Below are positions 34,845 to 43,971 of a DNA stretch of 64,000 bases, in pieces. Position 1 is the first letter of the stretch, and each line of letters begins with the position of its first letter. The DNA is from Mycobacterium basiliense (GTDB lineage: Bacteria > Actinomycetota > Actinomycetes > Mycobacteriales > Mycobacteriaceae), in contig NZ_LR130759.1 in NCBI RefSeq assembly GCF_900292015.1, positions 4,712,001 through 4,776,000 on the forward strand, given 5' to 3'. The notes beneath the pieces were generated by a model. That model was not told where the DNA came from and did no database searches. It saw only the letters and a program-made list of their open reading frames with translations. The translations under genes and the position numbers were made by a program.

Positions 34845-35993
34845 CTAACGTGCGAGTTCAACCAGAGTGGCGTTGGCGGTTCCTCCGCCCTCACACATCG
34901 TCTGCAGGCCGTAGCGAATTCCGTTGTCTCGCATGTGATGCACCATCCTGGTCATCAGCACCGCGCCGGAGGCACCCAGCGGGTGCCCGAGCGCGATGGC
35001 ACCACCGAGCGGATTCAGCAGGCGCGGGTCCGCGCCGGTTTCCACCAGCCAGGCCAGCGGCACAGGGGCGAACGCCTCGTTCACCTCGAACACCCCAACG
35101 TCGTGCAGCGAAACGCCGGACTTGCTCAGCACCTGCTCGGTGGCCGGGATCGGGCCGGTCAGCATGAGCACCGGATCGGCGCCGGTGACCACGCCGGCGC
35201 GATAACGCACGATCGGCGTCAAGCCCAGCTCCAGCGCCAGCTGCGACGTGGTCACCAGCAGCGCGGCCGCACCGTCGGAGATCTGCGATGAGTTGCCCGC
35301 GTGGATTACCCCGTCCTCGATGAACGCCGGCTTGAGTGTGGCCAGTTTCTCGACGCTGGTACCACGCCGGACCCCCTCATCGGCGCTGACCATCGTGCCT
35401 TCGTCGACGAAGACCGGAACGATCTGGTTGACGAAGGCACCGGCGTCCTGGGCCGCGCCGGCCCGCTCATGGGAGAGCGCAGAGTATTCGTCGAGTCGAC
35501 TGCGCGAAAACCCCCATTTCTTGGCGATCATCTCGGCCGACAGACCCTGGTTGAACGAGAAATTTTCATAACGGGCAAGCACGTTCGGGCCGTAGGGCAT
35601 GCCCGATGCCCTGGCCGCTCCCAGCGGAACGCGGCTCATGACCTCGACCCCACCGGCCACCACGACGTCCTGCTGGCCCGACATCACCGCCTGCGCCGCG
35701 AAATCGAGGGCCTGCTGACTGGATCCACACGCGCGGTTGACGGTGGTACCCGGGATCCTCTCCGGCCAGCCCGCGGCCAGGACCGCGTAGCGCCCGATGT
35801 TGCTGGACTGATCGCCAACCTGGGAAACACAACCCCAAACGACGTCGTCAATGAGCTCCGGACTGATTCCGGCACGCTCCAGCAGCTCATTGAGCACGAG
35901 CGCGGAGAGGTCGGCGGGGTGGATGCCGGCCAATGCCCCGTTACGCTTCCCGACCGCGGTGCGAGCGGCCTCGACGACGACGGCGTCACGCAT
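34845..35993 (-). CDS. Acetyl-CoA acetyltransferase (thiolase)
   Basis: 382-residue thiolase with every catalytic element: nucleophile Cys89 in NRACGSS, His in NEAFAPV and GHPLGASG, and the second Cys in CEGGGTAN. It cleaves 3-ketoacyl-CoA with CoA, releasing acetyl- or propionyl-CoA. It starts at 35993, 27 bases after the FadE stop, and is followed by the TetR gene; the three genes run in the same direction and may be one transcript. Confidence 0.92.
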   Translation of the reverse strand: MRDAVVVEAARTAVGKRNGALAGIHPADLSALVLNELLERAGISPELIDDVVWGCVSQVGDQSSNIGRYAVLAAGWPERIPGTTVNRACGSSQQALDFAAQAVMSGQQDVVVAGGVEVMSRVPLGAARASGMPYGPNVLARYENFSFNQGLSAEMIAKKWGFSRSRLDEYSALSHERAGAAQDAGAFVNQIVPVFVDEGTMVSADEGVRRGTSVEKLATLKPAFIEDGVIHAGNSSQISDGAAALLVTTSQLALELGLTPIVRYRAGVVTGADPVLMLTGPIPATEQVLSKSGVSLHDVGVFEVNEAFAPVPLAWLVETGADPRLLNPLGGAIALGHPLGASGAVLMTRMVHHMRDNGIRYGLQTMCEGGGTANATLVELAR

Positions 35994-36020
35994 GGTCTGC
36001 TCCGTACATCGGGTTGGCCA

Positions 36021-37187
36021 TCAGTAACTCCGTGGCAATTTCAACGCGTGCGTGCCCAGGAAGTTGAGGATCATCTCCTGGCTGATCGGCGCGATTTTCA
36101 TCAGCCGCGCCTCGCGGAAGTAGCGTGCGACGTGATACTCCTCCGCGTAGCCCATGCCGCCGTGAGTTTGCAGCGCTCGGTCCGCGGCGGCAAACCCGGC
36201 ATCGGCGCAGAGGTACTTGGCGGTGTTCGCTTCGCGCCCACAGGGTTTGCCGTTGTCGTAGAGCCAGGTGGCTTTCCGCAATATCAGCTCGGCGGCATCC
36301 AGCCGGGCCAGCGAGTCGGCCAGCGGAAATTGAATGCCCTGGTTCATGCCGATGGGCCGGCCGAAGACCTCGCGGTCGATGGCGTATTTGACCGCCTTGT
36401 CCAGCGCCACCCGGCCGATGCCGAGCGCCTCGGCTGCGATCAGCATCCGCTCGGGGTTCAAGCCGTCCAAGATGTATTGGAATCCCCTGCCTTCGTCGCC
36501 GACTCGGTCTTCGACGGGAACTTCGAGGTTGTCGATGAACAACTCGTTGGAGCTGACGGCATTGCGACCCATCTTGCGGATCGGGCGGACATCGACGCGG
36601 CTGCGGTCGAGATCGGTGAGGAATAGCGTCATGCCGTCGGTTTTCTTCGTGACCTCGTCGTGGCTTTGGGTGCGGGTTAGCAGCAGAATTTTCTCGGATT
36701 CCAGGGCTTTGGAGATCCACACCTTGCGGCCGTTGACGATGTAGCGATCCCCGTCGCGTTTCGCGAACGTGGTGATGCGTGACGTGTCCAGCCCCGCGCC
36801 CGGTTCGGTGACCCCGAAGCAGACGTGCACCTCACCCGTCGCGACCGGCGGCAACGTTCTCGCCTTGAGTTCTTCGGAGCCGTGCACCACTACGGGTTGC
36901 ATACCGAAGATCGACAAGTGAATTGCGCTGGCCGCGTTCATGCCGCCACCGGATTTGGCGACCTCCTCCAACAACAATGTGGCTTCGGTGATCCCCAGCC
37001 CATGGCCGCCGTACTGGGTTGGGATGGTCATGCCCAGCCAGCCGCCCTCAGCTATGGCCCGATAGAACTCGGTGGGGAACTCATGGGCCTGGTCTTTTTC
37101 CATCCAGTAGTGGTCGTCGAACTTGCGCGACAGCTCAGCGACCGACCGGCGCATCAATTCCTGATCGTCGGTCAGCTCGAACTCCAT
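36021..37187 (-). CDS. Acyl-CoA dehydrogenase (FadE type)
   Basis: 388 residues from ATG 37187 (AGAGGG 8 bases upstream; a GTG at 37196 is also open). Full-length homotetramer-type dehydrogenase: FGVTEPGAGLDTSRITTFAKRDGDRYIVNGRKVWIS, IGRVALDKAVKYAIDREVFGRPIGMNQGIQFPLA and QTHGGMGYAEEYHVARYFREARL with the isovaleryl/short-branched type C-terminal pattern. Unlike the other FadEs in the window it is not paired with a small subunit. Confidence 0.92.
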   Translation of the reverse strand: MEFELTDDQELMRRSVAELSRKFDDHYWMEKDQAHEFPTEFYRAIAEGGWLGMTIPTQYGGHGLGITEATLLLEEVAKSGGGMNAASAIHLSIFGMQPVVVHGSEELKARTLPPVATGEVHVCFGVTEPGAGLDTSRITTFAKRDGDRYIVNGRKVWISKALESEKILLLTRTQSHDEVTKKTDGMTLFLTDLDRSRVDVRPIRKMGRNAVSSNELFIDNLEVPVEDRVGDEGRGFQYILDGLNPERMLIAAEALGIGRVALDKAVKYAIDREVFGRPIGMNQGIQFPLADSLARLDAAELILRKATWLYDNGKPCGREANTAKYLCADAGFAAADRALQTHGGMGYAEEYHVARYFREARLMKIAPISQEMILNFLGTHALKLPRSY

Positions 37188-37207
37188 TCCGCACACCCTC
37201 TTTCAGC

Positions 37208-37267
37208 GCGAGCAGACACAGAATCGCACAATTTCGGTCCAAACGATGCGATTCTGTGTCTGCTCGC
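37208..37267. terminator. Long perfect hairpin downstream of amidohydrolase gene
   Basis: Left arm 37208-37228 beginning GCGAGCAGACACAGAATCG and right arm 37247-37267 are perfect 21-base complements with an 18-base loop. It begins 29 bases after the amidohydrolase stop, so it can act as an intrinsic terminator without a T run, as is common in mycobacteria. The sequence resembles palindromes that recur between mycobacterial genes, so it may be a dispersed element. Confidence 0.7.
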
Positions 37268-37295
37268 CGGACCCAGGTTGCATTCGGATGGCGCC

Positions 37296-38594
37296 TCAGT
37301 CCTTGTTACCGGTAAGCGCTTTCGCATTGGCCGTAAAGTCTGCGACCGACGAACCCGCCCTGGCCTGCTTGTGATGACTGAGCGCCCGAATGGATACGTC
37401 GTGGCCCTCTGCGGCCTTCCGCAGCGCTCCAACCGTCGCCTGCTCGCGGGCGATGTGGGTGAAGGGGTCGAACGAGTACCAACGCATGGCGTTTTCATGC
37501 GTCATCTTGTTGATCTCATCGTCGGGCACTTCATTGCGCGACAGGACATCCCAAAGCTCCTCTGGCGCGCCGGGCCACATCGAGTCGCTGTGCGGGTAGT
37601 CGGCCTCCCAGCAGATGTTGTCGATGCCGATCATGTTGCGCAGCTGCACACCCACCTTGTCGCTGATGAAACAGGTCAAGAAGTGCTCGCGGAAGACCTC
37701 GCTAGGCAGCTTGCCGCCAAAGTTCTGGTGGGTCCACGTCGAGTGCATCTCGAAGGTGCGGTCGGCACGCTCCAGGAAGTAGGGGATCCAGCCGGTGCCG
37801 CCCTCGGAGAGGGCGACCTTCAGCTCCGGGAACTCTTTGATCGGCCGCGACCACAGTAGATCGGCCGCGGCCTGCACGATGTTCATCGGCTGCAACGTGA
37901 TCATCACGTCCATCGGCGCATCCGGCGCGGTGATCGCCAATCTGCCCGAGGATCCGATGTGCACGTTCATTACGGTGTTGGTGTCGCACAACGCCTTCCA
38001 CAACGGATTCCAATGCGCGTCGTGAAAGCTCGGGTAGCCCATCGCCGCCGGGTTTTCGGTGAAGGTCAGCGCGTGTACACCCTTCTTGGCAACACGGCGC
38101 ACCTCCGCGGCGCACGCCTCGGCATCCCAGATCACCGGCAACGCCATCGGGATGAAGCGCGCCGGATACGCGCCGCACCACTCGTCGATGTGCCAATCGT
38201 TGTAGGCCTGCACCAGGGCCACCGAGAAATCCAGATCTTCGGTGGCGAACAGGCGTCCGGCAAAGCCCGGAAAGGACGGAAAGCAGATCGAGGCGAGTAT
38301 GCCCCCGGCGTTCATGTCTTTAATGCGCTCATCGACGTTGTAGCAACCTGGGCGAATCTCGTCGAGACCTTGCGGCTCGAGGCCGTACTCCTCCTTGGGC
38401 CGGCCGGCCACCGCGTTGAGCGCCACATTGGGTATCACCGTGTCGCGAAACTTCCACATATCCGAACCGTCGGGGTTGTGCACCAGCCGCGGCGCGTCAT
38501 CCAGGTACTTGGCCGGCAAGTGGTCCTTGAACATGTCCGGGGGCTCAACCGTGTGGTCATCCACGCTGATCAGGACCATGTCGTCTTTGTTCAT
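37296..38594 (-). CDS. Amidohydrolase-2 family enzyme
   Basis: 432 residues from ATG 38594 (AGAGG 7 bases upstream; open frame to 38660). Motifs: ISVDDHTVEPPDMF at about 8-21, central MNVHIGSSG His, SEGGTGWIPYFLERAD and C-terminal CWEADYPHSDSMWP with the active-site Asp. Belongs to the same large actinobacterial family as those at 23201 and 56676. Single-gene unit closed by the hairpin at 37208-37267. Confidence 0.87.
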   Translation of the reverse strand: MNKDDMVLISVDDHTVEPPDMFKDHLPAKYLDDAPRLVHNPDGSDMWKFRDTVIPNVALNAVAGRPKEEYGLEPQGLDEIRPGCYNVDERIKDMNAGGILASICFPSFPGFAGRLFATEDLDFSVALVQAYNDWHIDEWCGAYPARFIPMALPVIWDAEACAAEVRRVAKKGVHALTFTENPAAMGYPSFHDAHWNPLWKALCDTNTVMNVHIGSSGRLAITAPDAPMDVMITLQPMNIVQAAADLLWSRPIKEFPELKVALSEGGTGWIPYFLERADRTFEMHSTWTHQNFGGKLPSEVFREHFLTCFISDKVGVQLRNMIGIDNICWEADYPHSDSMWPGAPEELWDVLSRNEVPDDEINKMTHENAMRWYSFDPFTHIAREQATVGALRKAAEGHDVSIRALSHHKQARAGSSVADFTANAKALTGNKD

Positions 38595-38737
38595 CGCCGT
38601 ACCTCTTTCGAGTACCTCTCTGAAACTCTGCTGAATCTCCCTGGATCTTTTAGTGTCCATCGGATGGCAAAACGCGGCGCCACCGAGCGGGCACCGGCAA
38701 GCCGCCGCTCGCCGACCAGCTCTCTGTGAAAACTATC

Positions 38738-38754
38738 TTCTCGCATAGCGAGAA
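38738..38754. promoter_or_regulatory. Palindrome TTCTCGC-ATA-GCGAGAA
   Basis: Perfect 7-base inverted repeat with arms in the reverse order to the recurring operator (TTCTC first). Lies 144 bases upstream of the amidohydrolase start. Related sequence content suggests a relative of the same site, but the geometry differs. Confidence 0.4.
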
Positions 38755-39015
38755 TCAACATTCAAATGCTTCGGAGCGGGCCCACCAGGACGACCCAGCC
38801 GGGCAAACACACCCGGATTTCCGCCCCTGGGCCACGACCCGGTAGCGGAAGTACCGGCAGCGCCGGTCCAAGTAGCAAAGCCGGGAATCGGTCGCCCGAC
38901 GCCGGACGGGTGCAGCGCCGACCGAGCCGGCCACGGCGCCGGACGGACCTACCGCGTCGAACGTCTGGGCCAGCATTGACCAGGCGATCGAATCGTGCAA
39001 GTCTATTAGTAATAA

Positions 39016-39034
39016 ATGAGAATATCATTCTCAT
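39016..39034. promoter_or_regulatory. Perfect operator ATGAGAAT-ATC-ATTCTCAT
   Basis: The longest copy of the recurring site: 8-base perfect arms containing GAGAAT-N3-ATTCTC (39018-39032), 44 bases upstream of the first gene of the Rieske-oxygenase operon. Confidence 0.7.
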
Positions 39035-39077
39035 ACACCGAGAAGGCCCGGAAAGGACATCGAGAGGAGACGGCTGG

Positions 39078-39605
39078 ATGCGCCTGCCGCCGCTGCCCGC
39101 CGACCGATGGGATGAGGCTGTCCAACGCGCGCTGTCCGGCATGCTGCCCCCAGAACGGTGCAATCCGCGCGACGCGGGCAACGCACTGTCGACATTTGCC
39201 AATCATCCCGCCCTGGCCAAGGCGTTCCTGAGGTTCAATACCCACCTGCTGTTCGCATCCACGCTGCCGCCTCGCGTTCGCGAACTCGCCATCTTGCGGG
39301 TCGCCCATCGTCGCGCCTGCGGCTACGAGTGGAACCACCACGTCTTGCTGGCGCAACGAGCGGGGGTTAGCGACGACGAGATCGCCGCGCTTCGCCGCGG
39401 CGATGCTGCCGACGACTTCGAACGAGCGGTGCTTGCCGGCGTCGACGAACTCGATGCGAAGTCGGAGCTGTCCGACGAAACCTGGGCCGCGCTCGGCGAA
39501 CGCCTAGACGACCGGCAGCGCATGGACTACGTCTTCACGGTCGGCTGCTATGCGCTACTGGCCATGGCCTTCAACACTTTTGGCGTGCAGCTCGAACGCG
39601 ACTGA
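39078..39605 (+). CDS. Carboxymuconolactone decarboxylase/AhpD-like protein
   Basis: 175 residues from ATG 39078 (GAGGAG 9 bases upstream). CMD-domain signature RVRELAILRVAHRRACGYEWNHHVLLAQ with Cys81, Glu84 and His87/88; there is only one Cys, so it is not a CxxC peroxidase reductant but the gamma-carboxymuconolactone decarboxylase-like type. First gene of the seven-gene operon. Confidence 0.86.
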   Translation: MRLPPLPADRWDEAVQRALSGMLPPERCNPRDAGNALSTFANHPALAKAFLRFNTHLLFASTLPPRVRELAILRVAHRRACGYEWNHHVLLAQRAGVSDDEIAALRRGDAADDFERAVLAGVDELDAKSELSDETWAALGERLDDRQRMDYVFTVGCYALLAMAFNTFGVQLERD

Positions 39606-39632
39606 CCAGACGTAAAGAGAGGTAGAAACACC

Positions 39633-40913
39633 TTGCCCCACTTCACTAAACCAGCCGCCGGAAGCTGGACCGAAAACTATCCGGACCTCGGCACCGCGCC
39701 GGTCGACTACACCGATTCGATCGACCCCCGCTACTTCGCCGACGAACAGCAGGCGATCTTTTGGCGAACCTGGCTCAATGTCGGGCGCATCGAACGTCTG
39801 CCCCGAATCGGCAGCTACTTCACAAAGGAACTGCCGTCGGCCAGCGCCGGGATGTCAGTGATCGTCGTCAAGGGCAAGGACGGCGTGATCAGGGCCTTCC
39901 ACAACATCTGTCGGCACCGCGGTAACAAGCTGGTGTGGAACGACTTTCCGCACGAGGAGACCGCGGGTATCTGCCGGCAGTTCACCTGTAAATATCACGC
40001 GTGGCGTTACAGCCTGGACGGCGAATTGACCTTCATTCAGCAGGAGGGCGAGTTCTTCGACGTCGACAAGAGCCATTACGGTCTCAAGCCGGTGCGCTGC
40101 GAGGTGTGGGAAGGCTTCATCTTTGTCAACCTGGACGCGAATGCCGGACCCCTCACCGAATATCTGGGCTCAATGGCCAAAGGCATTGAGGGCTATCCCT
40201 TTGGCGAGATGACCGAGGTCTACTCCTACAAGGCCGAGGTCGGCAGCAACTGGAAGCTGTTCATTGACGCGTTCGCCGAGTTCTATCACGCGCCGGTGCT
40301 ACACCAAGGCCAATACACCAAGGAAGAAGCTGCCAAGATCATCAAGTACGGCTTCGAAGCGCTGCACTACGAGTTGGCCGGTCAACACTCGATGATCTCC
40401 GTCTGGGGCGGGCAATCACCACCGGCAGACCTAAACATGGTGAAGCCCATGGACCGCGTGTTGCGCAGCGGGCTGTTCGGCCCCTGGGACCGCCCCGACG
40501 TGATCAATCAGCTCAACGAGCTACCGCCCGGTGTCAACCCGACCAAGGCCAGGCAGTGGGGCATCGACTCGTTTCTCTTCTTCCCGAACTTCATGCTGCT
40601 GATCTGGGCGCCGGGCTGGTACCTGACCTACCACTACTGGCCAACCACAGTTGATAAGCACATCTTCGAAACCACGCTGTATTTCGTGCCCCCCAGAAAT
40701 GCGCGCGAGCGGTTGGCCCAGGAGCTGGCGGCCGTGACGTTCAAGGAGTATGCGCTGCAGGACGCGAACACTTTGGAAGCCACCCAAACCATGATCGGTA
40801 CCGGGGTCGTCAAGGATTTTCCGTTGTGCGACCAGGAAATCCTGCTCCGCCATCTGCACAAGATGACCGCGGACTACGTAAAGGAGTACCGCAACAATGG
40901 CCACCCCAAGTAG
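39633..40913 (+). CDS. Rieske non-haem iron oxygenase, alpha subunit
   Basis: 426-residue ring-hydroxylating oxygenase. Rieske ligands Cys93-x-His95 and Cys119-x2-His122; mononuclear iron ligands His219 and His224 in DAFAEFYHAPVLH with Asp212 as electron bridge. TTG start at 39633 with AGAGAGG about 9 bases upstream. No reductase or ferredoxin lies in the operon. It is not KshA by its motifs; likely hydroxylates a ring or activated carbon of the pathway substrate. Confidence 0.92.
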   Translation: MPHFTKPAAGSWTENYPDLGTAPVDYTDSIDPRYFADEQQAIFWRTWLNVGRIERLPRIGSYFTKELPSASAGMSVIVVKGKDGVIRAFHNICRHRGNKLVWNDFPHEETAGICRQFTCKYHAWRYSLDGELTFIQQEGEFFDVDKSHYGLKPVRCEVWEGFIFVNLDANAGPLTEYLGSMAKGIEGYPFGEMTEVYSYKAEVGSNWKLFIDAFAEFYHAPVLHQGQYTKEEAAKIIKYGFEALHYELAGQHSMISVWGGQSPPADLNMVKPMDRVLRSGLFGPWDRPDVINQLNELPPGVNPTKARQWGIDSFLFFPNFMLLIWAPGWYLTYHYWPTTVDKHIFETTLYFVPPRNARERLAQELAAVTFKEYALQDANTLEATQTMIGTGVVKDFPLCDQEILLRHLHKMTADYVKEYRNNGHPK

Positions 40914-41232
40914 CCTGCCCGCCCAATTCGCCGACCTGGAACCCCACCTCGGTTGGGACCTGGCCACCGAGCCCGAGCGCTACGCCAAGCGGCTGTCCTC
41001 GTCCATGTCAGAGATGCAAGCCTTCTACGACGCCGCGTTCCCACGTCTGGAGGACGTAATCGCCTACTGTGACGAGTACCCGCTGGACGATTTGCCCGAG
41101 GACGCAAAGACTTTGATGCACATGATGCAGTCGCTAGTCATGGTGTCGTTTCCGGTGGAAGCGTGGAAACAGCCCCGGGTCCCCGACAGCGGCGCCGCGT
41201 GGGTGGAGCTGATCCGGGAGCCGGTGATCTGA
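40897..41232 (+). CDS. Small conserved protein partner of Rieske oxygenase
   Basis: 111 residues, overlapping the Rieske gene by 17 bases. Mostly helical, acidic (FADLEPHLGWDLATEPERYAKRLSSSMSEMQAFYDAAFPRLEDVIAYCDEYPLDDLPEDAKTL split over two helices). No known domain recognised. The overlap implies a subunit or accessory protein of the oxygenase. Confidence 0.75.
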   Translation: MATPSSLPAQFADLEPHLGWDLATEPERYAKRLSSSMSEMQAFYDAAFPRLEDVIAYCDEYPLDDLPEDAKTLMHMMQSLVMVSFPVEAWKQPRVPDSGAAWVELIREPVI

Positions 41233-41235
41233 CCG

Positions 41236-42456
41236 GTGCTAACGCTTAGGGCCGCCGGACTGCTGGACGTCGACGCCGGCGAGATCATGCGGCCGGGTGT
41301 GGTCCGCATCGACGGCGACCGGATCACCGGCGTCGGCGGGGAACCCGAAGGCGACGTGATCGACCTTGGCGACCAGGTCCTGCTGCCTGGGCTGATGGAC
41401 ATGGAGGTCAACCTGCTGATGGGCGGGCGCGGCGAGAAGCCCGGGCTATCGCAGGTCCAAGACGACCCGCCGACCAGGGTTTTGCGCGCCATCGGCAATG
41501 CCCGTCGCACGCTACGTGCCGGTTTTACCACCGTGCGCAACCTCGGTCTGTTCGTTAAGACCGGCGGATACCTACTCGACGTCGCGTTGAGCAATGCCGT
41601 CGACGCGGGCTGGATCGATGGCCCACGGATTGTGCCGGCCGGACATGCCATTACCCCCACCGGCGGGCATCTGGACCCCACCATGTTCGCCGCGTTTGCA
41701 CCGCATGTGCTGGAACTGACCGTCGAGGAAGGCATCGCCAACGGCGTTGATGAGATCCGCAGGGCGGTGCGCTACCAGATCAAGCACGGGGCTCAGCTGA
41801 TCAAGGTGTGCTGTTCGGGCGGGGTGATGTCATTGACGGGACCGCCTGGTGCACAGCACTATTCCGATGACGAGCTGCGCGCGATCGTCGATGAGGCCCA
41901 CCGACGTGGGTTGCGCGTCGCCGCGCACACCCATGGCGCCGAAGCCGTCAAACATGCGGTGGCCGCCGGCATCGACTGCATCGAGCACGGCTTTCTGATC
42001 GACGACGAGGCGATCGCGATGATGGTCGAGCACGGGACCTTTCTGGTGAGCACCCGCCGCCTAGCCGACGCCAATGCGATGGATATCTCCCACACTCCGC
42101 CCGAGCTACAGGCCAAGGCCGCCGAGATGTTCCCCCGCTCGCGCACATCGATACTGGCCGCGCACGACGCTGGAGTCAGGATCGCGGTCGGGACCGATGC
42201 TCCGGCGATACCGCACGGCCGCAACGCCGACGAGCTGGTCACCCTTGTCGATTGGGGCTTGCCACCGCTGGCGGTGCTGCGGGCGGCGACGGTGACCGCG
42301 GCCGAGCTGATCAACGTCACCGATCGCGGCAGGCTCGTCGAGGACCAGCTCGCCGACATCATCGCAGTGCCAGGAGACCCGTTGGCGGACATCACCGTTA
42401 CCCGCAACGTCGGCTTTGTCATGAAAGGCGGCAAGATTCATGTCCGGCCGAACTGA
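41236..42456 (+). CDS. Amidohydrolase (imidazolonepropionase/prolidase-like) with E-x-N
   Basis: 406-residue TIM-barrel hydrolase. Visible ligands: Lys190 (carboxylated type, LIKVCCSGG), His231/His233 (AAHTHG), His251 (IEHG) and Asp321 (GTDAP). The first metal motif, normally D-x-H-x-H, reads Asp55-Met-Glu57-Val-Asn59. Loss of both His alters the alpha-metal site. GTG start at 41236, 3 bases after the previous stop. Distinct from the amidohydrolase-2 proteins elsewhere in the window. Confidence 0.87.
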   Translation: MLTLRAAGLLDVDAGEIMRPGVVRIDGDRITGVGGEPEGDVIDLGDQVLLPGLMDMEVNLLMGGRGEKPGLSQVQDDPPTRVLRAIGNARRTLRAGFTTVRNLGLFVKTGGYLLDVALSNAVDAGWIDGPRIVPAGHAITPTGGHLDPTMFAAFAPHVLELTVEEGIANGVDEIRRAVRYQIKHGAQLIKVCCSGGVMSLTGPPGAQHYSDDELRAIVDEAHRRGLRVAAHTHGAEAVKHAVAAGIDCIEHGFLIDDEAIAMMVEHGTFLVSTRRLADANAMDISHTPPELQAKAAEMFPRSRTSILAAHDAGVRIAVGTDAPAIPHGRNADELVTLVDWGLPPLAVLRAATVTAAELINVTDRGRLVEDQLADIIAVPGDPLADITVTRNVGFVMKGGKIHVRPN

Positions 42457-42859
42457 GGACCTGGTCGAGATCCAGCAACTGCTCGCTCGGTATGCAGTCA
42501 CCATCACCCAGGAGGACATCGACGGTCTGGTCAGCGTGTTCACGACCGACGGGACCTACAGCGCGTTCGGCGACACCTACACCTTGGACCGATTTCCCGA
42601 CCTGGTGGCCGCCGCACCGAAAGGCCTGTTCCTCACCGGAACCGCTGTGGTGGAGTTGGACGGCGATTCGGCCAGCGGCACCCAGCCGCTGTGCTTCATC
42701 GAACACGCCACCCATGACATGCGAATCGGCTACTACCGCGACACGTATTCGCGCACCGCCGACGGCTGGCGTCTGAAAACCCGGGCGATGACGTTTATAC
42801 GGCGCAGCGGCGTACACGACTCGGGTCGTCCGCACGCGATAGGCCGCCCCCAACCGTGA
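42440..42859 (+). CDS. SnoaL/NTF2-like protein
   Basis: 139 residues. N-terminal EDLVEIQQLLARYAVTITQEDIDGLVSVFTTDGTYSAFG is the typical first helix-strand of the SnoaL-like fold; ends with a beta sheet (ADGWRLKTRAMTFIRR). Overlaps the amidohydrolase by 17 bases and the next FadE by 4 (GTGA), so tightly coupled. Possibly a hydratase/isomerase. Confidence 0.85.
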   Translation: MSGRTEDLVEIQQLLARYAVTITQEDIDGLVSVFTTDGTYSAFGDTYTLDRFPDLVAAAPKGLFLTGTAVVELDGDSASGTQPLCFIEHATHDMRIGYYRDTYSRTADGWRLKTRAMTFIRRSGVHDSGRPHAIGRPQP

Positions 42860-43971
42860 CTATCGATGTCGCGCAATTCCGGGCGGACTTGCGGGCGTGG
42901 CTCGACGACAATGACCTGACACCTGGGCCCGATCACTCGCTGCAGGGTCAGCTGCGCCAACTAGCCCGCGTGCACGCCGCTCTGTACGAAGCGGGTTGGA
43001 TGCGCTACGGCTGGCCCGTCGAAGTCGGTGGATTGGGCGGACCCGCGCTCCTGCGCGCGATCGTCGGCGAGGAAGTGGTCGGCCGACGACTCGCCGAACC
43101 CGGCCCGTACTCGATGGCCGAGGTACTGGCTCCCACGATGATCGATTACGCGCCGGCGCAACTCGCGGCCGAAATGGTGCCGCGTCTACTCAGCGGTCGC
43201 GAGCAGTGGTGTCAAGGCTTTTCCGAACCCGGATCGGGAAGTGACTTGGCGTCGTTGTCCACCCGCGCCACCCGGCGCGGGGACAGCTGGATCGTCAACG
43301 GACAAAAGGTCTGGACCAGCTTCGCGCAGTTCTCCACCAGGTGTGTCCTGCTTACCCGGACAGCGCCGGGGCATGACGGAATCACCGCATTTCTCGTCGA
43401 TCTCGAGACGCCGGGAATCAGCATCCGGCCGCTGCGCACCATGCACGGGGTCGACGAATTCTGCGAGGTGTACTACGACGAGGTGGTGATCCCGTCGGAT
43501 CGGATGCTCGGCCAGCCGGGTGACGGCTGGCGGCTGGCGATGGACCTGCTGCCCTACGAGCGCTCAACGTGTTTTTGGCAACGCATCGCCTATCTGTATT
43601 CCAGGTTCGATCAACTCATTGCAGACCGCACCGGCAGCTCGGCAAGCTCCGAACTCGACGAGTTCGACCTCGGCTCTGCCTATCTAGCGCTGCACACATT
43701 GCGCAGTCGTTCCTGGCAAACCCTGCATCGGTTGGCCGACGGCGCACGACTGGGACCGGAAACCTCGATCGACAAGGTGCTATTGGCATCCGCCGAGCAA
43801 CGACTTTACGACACCGTGCGCGACCTGCTGCCGGGAGCGCTCGAACTCGAGGACACACCCTGGCGATCCGAATACCTGTATTCGCGCGCGGCAACCATCT
43901 ACGGCGGTACCGCCGAAGTTCAGCGCAACATCATCGCTCGTCGGCTGCTCAACCTCGGGAAGGAGGGTTGA
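42856..43971 (+). CDS. Acyl-CoA dehydrogenase, FadE type (large-subunit partner)
   Basis: 371 residues. CQGFSEPGSGSDLASLSTRA (about 115-134), VNGQKVWTSFAQ and C-terminal IYGGTAEVQRNIIARRLLNLG. GTG start overlaps the SnoaL-like stop; the next FadE-like gene begins at its stop (TGATG). Together they form a second alpha2-beta2 type pair in the window. Confidence 0.92.
   Translation: MTIDVAQFRADLRAWLDDNDLTPGPDHSLQGQLRQLARVHAALYEAGWMRYGWPVEVGGLGGPALLRAIVGEEVVGRRLAEPGPYSMAEVLAPTMIDYAPAQLAAEMVPRLLSGREQWCQGFSEPGSGSDLASLSTRATRRGDSWIVNGQKVWTSFAQFSTRCVLLTRTAPGHDGITAFLVDLETPGISIRPLRTMHGVDEFCEVYYDEVVIPSDRMLGQPGDGWRLAMDLLPYERSTCFWQRIAYLYSRFDQLIADRTGSSASSELDEFDLGSAYLALHTLRSRSWQTLHRLADGARLGPETSIDKVLLASAEQRLYDTVRDLLPGALELEDTPWRSEYLYSRAATIYGGTAEVQRNIIARRLLNLGKEG

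Larger units (their letters stand above)
38595..39077. other. 483-base divergent regulatory region
   Basis: Between the amidohydrolase (minus) and the Rieske operon (plus). Frames here are short or antisense in character; the long plus frame from 38766 merely runs into the 39078 gene. Contains two palindromes (38738-38754 and 39016-39034). Confidence 0.6.

Noticed and set aside
35301..36626. 441-codon plus-strand frame
   Set aside because: Antisense to the thiolase and FadE genes, which have full catalytic motifs.
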